A stretch of DNA of 64,000 nucleotides from Pelodera strongyloides (taxonomy: Eukaryota; Nematoda; Chromadorea; Rhabditida; Rhabditidae): positions 174,721 to 238,720 of the forward strand of contig JAANDG010000190.1 in assembly GCA_036852015.1 (NCBI GenBank). The letters run 5' to 3'. A program made the translations under genes and the position numbers. The notes under the pieces were generated by a model. That model ran no database searches and was not told where the DNA came from. It saw only the letters and a program-made list of their open reading frames with translations. This document shows, one piece after another, positions 49,901-57,950 of this stretch (its first letter is position 1; every line of letters begins with the position of its first letter).

Positions 49901-50920
49901 ACGCCGACAAAACCCGAAAAACATTACTGTATTTTTTCAATTTCTCCTAGTATTAAAAATCTTGAACGGCCGAAAATGGATTTTTTTCTTTCTTTCGGTC
50001 ATCTTAAAGGGAGAGGCCCATGAGAAAAAAGTTTTCCTCCATTTACTTGCACAGAATGTCCGGAATTTCAGAAATATTAATGTGAAAACCACATTTTTTT
50101 GCAACTAGAACTCACAGAGTTATTCCCCGGCAAACAGTTCGGCCGGGTACCGTAGTCTGAATCAATTTTTGAGCTTTTAGGACATTACTGTTTGGAAACG
50201 CCTTGTTATAATCGTAACCCTTATTGTGAAGAGAACGAATGCTAATGGATGGATATAAACCGTAAAAACGTGTCTGACTACGGTATCTGGCCGAACTGTT
50301 TGCCGGGGAATAACTTTGTGAGTTCTAGGTGCAAAGAAATGCGGTTTTCACAGTAACATTTCTGAAATTCTTGACATTCTGTGCAAGTAAATGGAGGAAA
50401 ACTTTGTTCCCGTGGGCCTCTCCCTTTAAATGCGCCCTAATGTGCCCGGCGCAACCAAACAAACCAATTGTGTTGGTTTATATAAGAAGATAACATCCGG
50501 CATGAAAATAGACCAAATACTTTGCAAACACACTTCTGAAGTCGATAGTAGTAGATCATCTGGGCAGAGTCCCCCTTGGCCGTCTTGTGAACTGACGTCA
50601 GTCCGTTGAGTATGAAATAAAGCTCGGATTCCGCTTCCCTGAAAGGAATTACGAATAGAAATTAACTACATCGAGTTAAAGTTTTCCAACGGTACCGCGC
50701 CCAACAACGCTAATCATACGCAGGCAGACGAGCATATATTTAGTTAATTGTAACGCAAATTAAACAGAGACCGTTCCATTGTTTGTGGTCCTTACTTTTC
50801 ATTTTCCTCCCAGTTCGGAATGTAGCCAGCAAAACGTGGAAGTCTGGTATGACCATGCTCCTTCGTGCGTTTCGCCGCCTGCGCGGCGCTAATCGATATG
50901 AAGCCCTGGAAAATTTGCAT
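28183..50920 (-). CDS. psme-4: Proteasome activator PA200/Blm10 (PSME4 homologue)
   Basis: Large HEAT-repeat protein that caps the 20S proteasome and opens its gate; nuclear and cytosolic in other animals. About 2,100 residues from at least 60 exons, compared with about 1,840 in mammals. Colinear matches to PA200 include LTRNDLELPWKPL, FFPADST, LYPAIGHLSEP, RHWSF followed by LTRGWDLR, and the C-terminal end KYCGDCLRNFRTG to YYA. YYA is the family's HbYX-type gate-opening motif. Start: ATG at 50920, right behind a GGTTCAG acceptor (possible trans-splice). One short exon is probably missing between 47938 and 48319, where a GLNWFP-like segment is expected. A Lys/Glu-rich stretch (36793-36938) and an Arg/Ser-rich stretch (32325-32496) look like lineage insertions. 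Exons are listed in three block entries. Confidence 0.95.
28431..28834. mobile_element. Family 1 palindromic element (about 404 bp)
   Basis: The ends are TTAAAGGGTCAGGCCCATTT and its inverse. The arms contain AGTCATAC and CAATTTACCATGG; the centre reads TTGGGCGTGGCAATTG. It lies in the last intron of PSME4. Confidence 0.95.
29188..29280 (-). repeat. Dispersed repeat, copy 2 (inverted)
   Basis: Read on the minus strand it has GGGAGCATGCTCCCAGCCTCC, GGGAGGT, then CGCGAATC and GACAAATTC, as in the copy at 24585-24670. Confidence 0.6.
31090..31262. repeat. GC-rich dispersed islet in a PSME4 intron
   Basis: High-GC block with GCCGCGCACCAC followed by AAGTTTC, and GGCTGGGC motifs. It resembles the block at 43370-43512. 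Frames are open on both strands, but there is no splice context. Confidence 0.5.
32050..32230. mobile_element. Family 4 miniature element
   Basis: It begins GAAAGCGAAATAGCGGCCGG. The far end CAAAAACCTGCCAGTATTTCG is its imperfect inverse. Confidence 0.75.
34034..34216. mobile_element. Family 4 miniature element, well preserved
   Basis: Ends TTAAAGCGAAATACCGGCCG and inverse. The interior has TATGCAAATGAGC and GACCCCAATTAGACCCC. A close sister is at 61408-61591. Confidence 0.9.
35259..40963 (-). CDS. psme-4: PSME4 middle third: exons 21-40
   Basis: Exons in order: 40862-40963, 40688-40786, 40547-40613, 40310-40406, 40002-40103, 39536-39617, 39359-39430, 39159-39229, 38765-38910, 38391-38551, 37970-38120, 37747-37802, 37549-37644, 37309-37434, 37125-37242, 36793-36938, 36300-36439, 36097-36229, 35671-35796, 35259-35404. 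All phases agree. Least certain are the donor after 37747 (CCA|GTTGCC, because the better GTGAGG site downstream follows a stop) and the choice of the 37969 donor over a twin at 38003. The charged segment after VDDKEKEKEE lies in 36793-36938. Confidence 0.85.
35985..36009. repeat. Poly-C tract (G-tract in the PSME4 transcript)
   Basis: A run of about 24 bases made of C with a single G. It lies in an intron of the minus-strand gene, so the pre-mRNA carries two G-runs separated by one C. Confidence 0.9.
41207..50920 (-). CDS. psme-4: PSME4 N-terminal third: exons 1-20
   Basis: Exons in order of translation: 50796-50920, 50534-50638, 48576-48716, 48320-48410, 47854-47937, 47081-47206, 44596-44678, 44259-44367, 44154-44232, 44045-44121, 43911-43990, 43710-43773, 43527-43625, 43229-43282, 42929-43047, 42634-42829, 42421-42555, 42084-42223, 41835-41916, 41207-41251. 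Phases agree throughout. The donor at 44595 (AA|GTTTGC) was chosen by phase and could be otherwise. The introns 44679-47080 and 48717-50533 are swollen by palindromic elements. Confidence 0.85.
41387..41803. mobile_element. Family 1 palindromic element in a PSME4 intron
   Basis: Both TTAAAGGGTCAGGCCCATTT ends are intact. The centre reads TATTGGGCGTGGCAATTGCG. Confidence 0.95.
43370..43512. repeat. GC-rich dispersed islet in a PSME4 intron
   Basis: It shares GCCGCGCACCAC, AAAGGTTTCG and TCTGGCAA motifs with 31090-31262. Boundaries are approximate. Confidence 0.45.
44840..45398. mobile_element. Truncated family 1 element with a GC-rich insertion
   Basis: The left arm is missing. The centre (TATTGGGCGTGGCAATTGCG) and right arm remain, but the right arm is split at GGGTCATTT. 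The split is filled by about 320 bp of GC-rich DNA at 45055-45374. The terminal GAAATGGGCCTGACCCTTTAA follows. Confidence 0.85.
45055..45374. mobile_element. GC-rich insert inside the family 1 element
   Basis: The block is full of GTTTCCCGC, GCGCGCC and GGGGGTG motifs, with frames open on both strands. Its sharp junctions inside a known element show it is a separate insertion. No terminal repeats are clear to me. Confidence 0.6.
45401..45852. mobile_element. Family 6 palindromic element (about 450 bp)
   Basis: It begins TTAAAGGAGGAGGCTCACG and ends with the inverse. The arms share ATCGATAGATGATGGTA and CTTTTAATTAGAAGGAATAA and are nearly perfect. It is the only copy in the window. Confidence 0.9.
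45849..46196. mobile_element. Family 7 element, right end lost
   Basis: It begins TTAAAGGAAGGCAGTCAC like the copy at 46579-47009. Its right end lacks the GTGACTGCGATCC inverse and stops at the neighbouring family 2 element. Confidence 0.7.
46193..46582. mobile_element. Family 2 palindromic element, copy 2
   Basis: Ends TTAAAGGGACAGGCCCATCA and inverse. Diverged from 21122-21518 mainly in the centre. Confidence 0.9.
46579..47009. mobile_element. Family 7 element (about 430 bp)
   Basis: It begins TTAAAGGAAGGCAGTCAC and ends GTGACTGCGATCCTTTAA. It shares TTAA with the family 2 element on its left. Confidence 0.85.
47962..48138. mobile_element. Diverged family 4 element
   Basis: It runs from AAAGGTCAGTTTTGGAAACG to CCAAAACCGTTTGTTATACCG. 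It lies where one short PSME4 exon is expected but not found. Confidence 0.5.
48731..49154. mobile_element. Family 1 palindromic element
   Basis: Both ends TTAAAGGGTCAGGCCCATTT and inverse are intact, with the family centre. Confidence 0.95.
49170..49708. mobile_element. Outer palindrome split by a family 1 element
   Basis: The outer arms are TCTCCAGTTTCGCGTTTCCAG with TTTCCCATAG on the left (to about 49214), and the exact inverse on the right (from about 49662). A hairpin GCAAATGTTAACATTTGC sits just before the insertion. The inner element is flanked by TTAA on each side. Confidence 0.85.
49244..49661. mobile_element. Family 1 element nested in the outer palindrome
   Basis: Intact ends and centre, bounded by TTAA on each side. 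The outer sequence resumes directly after it. Confidence 0.95.
49821..50440. mobile_element. Family 9-like element split by a family 3 element
   Basis: The outer ends are TTAGGGCGCGTTTCAGATGG and TGCGCCCTAA, with inner inverse CTTTCTTTCGGTCATCT. The family 3 copy entered at TTAA close to the right end, and a few outer bases (GAAAC) appear lost there. Confidence 0.75.
50004..50429. mobile_element. Family 3 palindromic element, copy 2
   Basis: Ends TTAAAGGGAGAGGCCCATGA and inverse. The arms contain GTTATTCCCCGGCAAACAG. Confidence 0.9.
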
Positions 50921-51811
50921 GGTTTCCCTGAACCAACCATGAATATACTTAATTCATCGGGGTGAAAAGCATGAGCATGGGTTCACAGACTATAATTAGT
51001 CATAACCTCGGTCGGAGAGTCTAAATTGCAACCTCTGGAGAAATGACCGGCTAAACTTCGGTTTTTACTTGTCACACAAATTTTCGCTTTAATAATCTTA
51101 TACAAATCAGAATTTGACTCTAATTCGGCTCATATTTTCTTGACCTCCTAAAGCTAAAGTATGTCCAATAATGTGGGTGTCAATATGTCGGTAAGAAATG
51201 GGATACCGAACAACCGACTATAAAAATGGTCAAAAAACGTACCATTCAGGCTCCGTGATCTCGGAGACGTCGGTTGCTTTCTAGTAGCTAGTAGAGATCT
51301 TAAATGAATTGGAATTGTATTCTTCTCTATATAGAAGCTGTGATACGTAAAGAGAACACATATGCAAATGTAGCTTTTAGTGAACAAACAATTGCAACAG
51401 AGGGGAAAAACAATATCCAGCCCCCAATTGATTAGCATTGTTAAATGGTATGCAAAAACATGGGTTCTTGACTGATATGGTTACACCATGTCTTGTTCAT
51501 CACAATTCTTACCTCGCGCGGCCTTACAACTTCTCACTCAGTTCTAATTAAAATTCGTGTGCTAGCAAAAACTTGAAATTATTACGTTATGACACTCAAC
51601 ACTATGCGTACCGCGCTCCAAACTCCTCCAAAAAGTGGTAGGTTTTCTTAAGGTCATTAATAACGAAGCAATCTCTATATTTCGTGAGGAAGATTTTAAT
51701 CAAGTGTAACTTTGAGCAAACATCAGCACTCGGTAGTGGCTACGATCAACAGTTCTGTATTTTCCGAGGCCTCCAAAAATTTTCCACATCTAAATTGCAG
51801 TTCGCGAGTGG

Positions 51812-52088
51812 ATGTGCGTCTTCGTTATTGTGTTTTCTATCGGTTTGTATCTTCACAATGGTGCCTATGCATCGCACGTGTGCAATCTTCTTACTGTAGC
51901 TCCAGCACTGCACGTTACACAACGGATCGTTAAACTGCCCGAAAGAGATGCCGTTCTTAATGTGAGTTTTTTCATGGGGAAAATTAACACCTTCTAATTA
52001 ACACGCATTTTTGTTTTGCACTAAAACCCAGAGTTTAGCAAACTGTGCTCTACTACTGGACATCCAAGGGCTTTTTCCTACTTTGTGA
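51812..52088 (+). CDS. Possible small secreted protein, two exons
   Basis: Exon 51812-51961 ends at GTGAGT. A 70-nt intron ending ACCCAG leads to 52032-52088 and a TGA, giving 68 residues. The N-terminus MCVFVIVFSIGLYLHNGAYA looks like a signal peptide with a cleavage site after AYA. An acceptor (TTGCAG) lies 11 nt before the ATG, as expected for trans-splicing. No family was recognised, and a chance frame cannot be excluded. Confidence 0.3.
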
Positions 52089-52301
52089 GACGTTGCTTGG
52101 TGAAATGAAGGGATTCTATCTACTTCAGGCAACTGTGCACGCTTTCTTGCTTAGTGAGTCAACTCTACCAAAATGTCATGTCGTTTTTCCTTTCCAATAC
52201 ATGTTATAACAAATAAAATGAATAAAGAAATGGTTAAAAAATAGGGAATATTCAAAGGGATACTGTACCCTTTGGAAAAGACATTTGACCGACAAACTTT
52301 T

Positions 52302-52816
52302 GGATAGGTTCACCTCGAATTGCACCTTTTTTTATAATTTCTATTGATAGTATGACCTATGACGGTCAAAATGCGAAAATTGCGGTATTTTTCCTTTGCT
52401 CCTCGAGCCAGGATCAAGCTCAAAAGCTAAGCTACCTCGACTTTATAAAACAACTGGCGTACCGCAGCCGCAGTTAAACGGTACGCCAAACTGTGTTACA
52501 AGTGCGAAATAGCGTGACAGGGCTAGAGGTGCAGAGAGTGTTGTGATAGACAGAGGGTGAATATAAGGTCCCTGCATCTTCTACCGTCTCCAGCCCTATC
52601 ACGCTATTTCGCACTTGTAACACAGTTTGGCGTATCGTTTGACTACGGCTGCCGTACGCCAGTTGTTTTATAAAGTCGAAGTAGCTTAGCTTTTGAGCTT
52701 GATCCTGGCTCGAGAAGCAAAGTATTTACTGCAATTTTGCATTTTGACCGGCATAGGTCATACTATCAATAGAAATTATAAAAAAAGGTGAATTCGAGGT
52801 GAACCTATCCCTTTAA
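52302..52816. mobile_element. Family 8 palindromic element (about 515 bp)
   Basis: The left end is GGATAGGTTCACCTCGAATT. The right end is its inverse followed by CCCTTTAA. The arms share CAAAACTGTGTTACAAG-type sequence and CCTATCACGC motifs. Only one copy is in the window. Confidence 0.85.
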
Positions 52817-53232
52817 AGGATCGCAGTCACTTCATTATCGTCTTTTTACTTCAATTATCAATAAATATAAAAAGATACCTAGAAAAATACCTTTCCAATG
52901 CCAATTTACGGGAAATTTATCACAGGGAAAAACATCCCCTGTGTTGAGTTTTGATTTTTGACAAAATGGGGTGTTTTCTAAATCGCAACGGGACTTGGCC
53001 GGTTGCCAATGATGACAATTCAAAGAAAACCGGGGAAGAGGGAAAGTGTCTGCTCTACTGTCTCAGTTGTCGCTGTCATACTGTACCTTATCAAAACACA
53101 ACCGAGGGGATTTCTTTCCCTGGGTTAAATTTCCAGTAAATTGACACCGGAATGGTATTTTTCTAGGTGCTTTTTCATGTGTATGGATAATTGAAGTAAA
53201 ATGGCGAATTTGAAGTGACTGCGATCCTTTAA
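52813..53232. mobile_element. Family 7 element, abutting family 8
   Basis: It begins TTAAAGGATCGCAGTCAC and ends GTGACTGCGATCCTTTAA. It shares TTAA with the family 8 element. Confidence 0.85.
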
Positions 53233-53514
53233 GTAGAAAGCCGCGTTCGAGATGGGAAAAAGTTGTGGAATTGCGGAAAAGGACCGTTCGAGATGGGACA
53301 CCCGAAACGTAAATGTTTTTCCGCAATTTAGCCCCAACCGTCGGGGTCAAACTTCGAATGTGCTTCATTTCTGGCTCCTGCAGTTGTTAAAAATATAATC
53401 CCACAACGATTCCACTACGGTATTTTTCACTTTTCCTGCATGTTTTTCGTTGCATCTCGAACGGTGGAATTCCGGAATTCCACCAACTTTTCCTCAACTC
53501 GAACGCGGCTTAAA
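53232..53514. mobile_element. Family 9-like palindromic element
   Basis: The ends are AAGCCGCGTTCGAGATGGG and an inverse ending CTCGAACGCGGCTT. It abuts the family 7 element. Confidence 0.75.
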
Positions 53515-53940
53515 GCGAATGTCAAGCCTGATTCACAGTTATTCTATAACATGCTGTCACAACTACCGTAGTTTACACAATTTCTCTCGCGCTCTCCTTT
53601 TTTTCTTTGCTGACTTGAACAAATTTCTCTCGCGCCCTCCTCTTTTTCTTTGCTGTCTACAGCAAACGGTCCCGTGGACAAAAATTTGGCTTAACTTTGT
53701 CCACACGACTCGAGATCCATACTGAAGGAGTTTTTTGGAGGGGTTTGAAATTGTTTTTCTTCTTATATGAAAGTTTTTGTTTATTTTTATTTTCACTTTC
53801 CTTACCTTCAAAACATAAGCTTTTTTTTGAGCCCAACATGAAAAACCGGCTTGACATTCCCTTTAAAGTTTTGCTGTTGCTCGAAATCTTTCCTATGTGG
53901 CAGGAAATCGACCACGTCATAATTCTTACCGATTCCGATC

Positions 53941-56900
53941 ATGCGGACTTATCCTATATTTTTAGTGGTTATTTATGCAAAAACGACAATTATTGAGCAC
54001 CGCCTAAAGGAAGAACAACAGCGTGCCAAAGCAATCCAACGAAGAATGCAAAAGCAGAGAAAACAACGGGTAAATTCATGTAACCTGCTAGCATCAAAAC
54101 CCACAGAAGAATCAGCATAGATATAGAACATGATTGGCAGGTATTGGACTTGGAGACTAGGACAAGTGTAGTTTATTATGCTCAATTTCTGGTTATCACT
54201 AAGGTCCCCTACCATTTTCCACATTCCGCACTTAATATTTTAACTAACTTAACATTTCAACCTAAGACTGTTTCTATATAAACTAGCTTGAACTTAAACG
54301 CTTTGCCGTAATTATTAGTTTATAATTTACTGTTCTCTTTATTAGTATCGTCCGGGGCATGTTGATAGTGAGAAGGATACGTGGGATACAACACTCGACA
54401 CCGCCAACAGGAACACCGTGCTAGAGAGTGCTAAGATTGTATGTTCTTCCGCTTTAATACAACAAAACAATCACACTTTTCACATATAAAGCAATAAACT
54501 TTAGAGAAAATTATATCTACATCATCTTTTAATTGATGTTCAAAATTAGTTTCGCACTCGGAAGTGTCTAAAATATTCGCTTGCCTTGGTATTAAAGAGT
54601 TAGGTTCTCGTATGTCAAAAAGGTGGTACTAAAGAGTTAGATTATATGGTATATAAATATAGGTGTGGCGCACAGAACGAGAATAGGTATTTATTAGATC
54701 CTACATAGTATCTCAAATATCCCACGTGAAATAACGATTAACATCTGGTTAAGTTCACGAGAAAAAAGTTTTCTTAACCGCATTTCTTTACGCCTGGAGC
54801 CCACAGAGTTATTCCTCGGCAAACTGTTCGGCCAGGTACCATAGTCTGCATCATTTTTGCTCTTTTAGGGTATTACAGTATTGGAATGTTATAATGGTAG
54901 GAATGTTCTTCATTCGTTTAAAGCGAAATGCTAGCCCCTTTGGAAAATTTGCATATGATAAGCAAATACTATGTATCCTATGCTAATTTTGCGCGACCGT
55001 CCACGGCAATCGCGCAAAATTAGCATAGGATACATAGGATTTGCTTATCATATGCAAATTTTCCAAAGAGGCTGGCATTTCGCTTTAAAGGGTCAGGCCC
55101 CTTTCAAATTACCCCTATTTTGGTGACTACATCGGATTCTCCGTTTCAAATAAAGTAGGCTGAATTTTTTCCAATTTTCAGTCGCAAAATTCACGCAGTA
55201 TTCAGCAATTTACCATGTCCAGTCATACCCAACTATATATCGCAGTTGTCACGCCCCTCCGCGCTAATTGGGCAATATGCTCCATTGGGCGTGGCAATTG
55301 CAATATTCGCCAATCAGCGCGAATGGGCGTTACAACTGCGATTGACTGTTATGCATGACTGGCCATGGTAAATTGCTGAAAACTTCGTGAATATTGCGAC
55401 TGAAAATTGGAAAAAAATTCAGCCTACTATATTTGAAACGGATAATCCGATGGAGTCATCAAAAATGGGGGTAATTTGAAATGGGCCTGACCCTTTAACA
55501 ACTAGTCTGTAGAGAAGGACTGCTAATGGACGGATATAAACCGTAAAAACGTATTTTAACCTTTCTGACCTGGCCGAACTGTCTGCCGTGGAATATCTCT
55601 GCGAGTTCTAGGTGTAATGAAAAGAAAAGCGGTTTTCACAGTATTATTTCTGAAGTTCCGGACATTATGTGCAAGTAAATTGAGGAAATTTTTTTCTCGT
55701 GGGCCTGTCCCTTTAATGTGTCAAGGCAAAAGTGTCGAAAAGAGCTCCTACATTCCAAATCAATTTATTTAGTTCTCGGATCCGCAATTGCCTGGATGGT
55801 TGACGGAATCTGAATTGATGTTGCGCGAGTATTTTTCAAAGGATTCCACCATGGAGCAGCTTGACACTACACTGCAGGACATAACGGTTAGAGCTCCATT
55901 AGGCTACGTTCATAAAAGTTTACAACAAATTCCTGATAACAGAACATTTGCGTGCCCAAATAGAGTAGTTTACAATCAGGTGACAGCTGGAGACGCACAA
56001 ACTCAGATGACTACTTGCATGAGCACAGCGATGCCACAAAAGCATGACATTGATATTGTGGATATAGTTTTGGGAAGTGATCAGCCTAGCAAGTTGAAAG
56101 TAAGCCCATATTCATCTCTGAATCACTGTTAGATTAAATCTTAGATTAGAAAGCTTCGCGGAAGATGAGTATACGGATATGAACACGTTGTTGAATATTG
56201 CTGTGAATTACTTCCGCAATGTTTTTCTAGATCAATATTGCAAAGGAAGCTGTTTACCGCCACCAACTTCGGATCATGAATCCCCTGCAAATGCCTGTTT
56301 TATTTGCACTGAAAGGTTTCTAAAAGTATTACTCTACATTATACGGAATATGGAATTCTTGTAAAATTTGCTCATTTACACTCGTAATAAATACTTTTGC
56401 GCATGGAGAAAAGAATTTTTTAGCAGACGCGGCTCTTCCTATTCAAGCCACACCGTCTTACGGACTCTTGGAGCCGGAACAAATGTGTATGGTAAGGTGT
56501 ACAGTAATGCTCGGGCCTTTTTTGCAATTAGGGTTAGGGAGTGAAAGTGCGAAACTACTGTAGTCAGTGTTCTAGCTCTATTGATATCAGACGAAAGTAT
56601 ACTGATTGTTAGTTTCTCATCCACAACACAAGTGAAGATAAAAACAAGATGTCCAGCAATAAGACATGAAATGGAAGTGAAAGCAAAGAACGAAAAGAGC
56701 TGTGAGAATAGTACGAATGACGGTCTACGAATTATTGCGATACCTTTTTGCGTAGACTGAGCACTATATGCTTCTTTTTACATTGCATCGTTTGACGCAA
56801 TCCAACCCAATGGCAAAATTTGTGTAAATGTCACATTGTCGAGGACAACCAGACAGTGTCATCATATTCTGCAATAGTACAATTTCGGCCATTCCACTTA

Positions 56901-57329
56901 TATCACTTAATTTATGAAAGAACAGTTTGACACGAAAATTGGCAATGTTCCCCAAGTAAGAAACTGGCGGTTACACCTATATTATACATACCACTAAAGC
57001 GGTATAACATCCGGTTTCTGAAACATGGCGGAGGATGTATGTAACGAATGCAAATAACTGCGCGATGATTTAGTCTAATTATATACATTTGCATACCACA
57101 TATGAGAAGACAGTTGCCCAACATACGTTTCAAAAACCGGCCGTTATACCGCTTTAATTCCGATTTCCGATTTCAGGTATCCTTGAACATAACGTGTGCT
57201 TGTTCTGTGACTGGCCGCCTTGGTGTAGATGCAGTTCTCGGAAGGGTAGACACTACCCATTTCGATTTCAACACTTTTCGTAAAGGAGAAAAAATGTCGT
57301 ACTCGATGGAACTCACATACCATACATAA
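53941..57329 (+). CDS. Unrecognised seven-exon protein (gene C)
   Basis: About 322 residues. Exons: 53941-54069, 54346-54438, 55773-56092 (or 56099), 56145-56315, 56424-56491, 56921-56955, 57177-57329. The start is the first ATG after an in-frame stop; an acceptor at 53965 could replace it. Visible parts: a short hydrophobic start (YPIFLVVIYA), a basic Gln/Arg-rich helix (RLKEEQQRAKAIQRRMQKQ), an acidic segment, a long exon beginning FSDPQLPGWLTESELMLREY, a small Cys pair (ACFICTE) and an end THFDFNTFRKGEKMSYSMEL before YHT. The donor at 56093 (GTTGAA) was chosen for phase over the stronger GTAAGC at 56100, and the acceptor at 56920 is weak. I cannot name a family. Confidence 0.65.
54918..55088. 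mobile_element. Family 5 element nested in family 3
   Basis: It begins TTAAAGCGAAATGCTAGCC and ends with the inverse. It is the mirror orientation of the 26395-26565 copy. Confidence 0.95.
55085..55498. mobile_element. Family 1 element abutting family 5 inside family 3
   Basis: Intact ends TTAAAGGGTCAGGCCCCTTT and inverse, sharing TTAA with the family 5 element. Confidence 0.95.
56994..57157. mobile_element. Family 4 element in the last intron of gene C
   Basis: It runs from AAAGCGGTATAACATCCGG to CCGGCCGTTATACCGCTTTAA. It ends only about 20 bases before the last acceptor. Confidence 0.85.
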
Positions 57330-57950
57330 CTTTGTCTGGAGTTCCCAAGCAATAGTCACTAGTTCTCATTCAAAAAAATCCACAGTTGCTTGTTTGTAGC
57401 ATTGCTTTTATTTTTGTCCGTATTTCATATGAATAATTATTGTCCCAAGCCATATCCACCATATTATATTATACAATCTAAAATTTTTATTAAACATTAT
57501 TACTGGCACATTAAATGACATGTCAGGCCTATAAATGGGTCAATTTTGAAAGTCTGATGAATTGAGCACCGTTATGGCAACATAAAAATGTCAACATGAA
57601 GAAAAGAAGGTCCCACTTTGAGAAATTCCTTGAACAATAAAGAAAACAGGGTTTAGGCAATCTCGTAATACTTTCAAAGAAAGCTTATCAAATCCAACGC
57701 ACTAAAAAGGGTTCACTTGAGGAAGAAAGTGCACTAGAATCAAGAAAAAAGAATCTCGATCTGACTACAAACATTTTCCCACACAATAGAAAATTTATAC
57801 TGAAACTATTCATGCAACTATTTAACTATCCATAATACTTTGCAATATGCAGTTAATGCAGTTATTGTGCCTGGCAAGAAATTGCTGGGTTAGCTGGCTC
57901 AGCACTCTCCTCCACAGAAAAGAGGGAGTGAAAACACTATCACGTATACA
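57330..57950. other. Shared 3' region of convergent genes C and D
   Basis: It is 620 bp without a coding signal. A plus-strand AATAAA occurs near 57645 and a minus-strand one (TTTATT) near 57409, so the two 3' UTRs may overlap. Confidence 0.5.

Larger units (their letters stand above)
48717..50533. other. 1.8-kb PSME4 intron with nested elements
   Basis: It holds two family 1 elements. One lies inside another palindrome. A family 3 element also sits inside a family 9-like element. No coding sequence was seen. Confidence 0.85.
50921..53940. other. Intergenic region between divergent PSME4 and gene C
   Basis: It should hold the promoters of both genes. It contains a possible small secreted-protein gene (51812-52088) and three palindromic elements between 52302 and 53514. 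No clear TATA box was identified. Confidence 0.6.
54749..55716. mobile_element. Family 3 element split by two other elements
   Basis: The outer left part (54749-54917) and right part (55499-55716) together match the family 3 copies. Between them lie a family 5 and a family 1 element joined at a shared TTAA. The family 3 loop has one TTAA in the undisturbed copy at 25329-25787, and that is the site used here. Confidence 0.9.
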
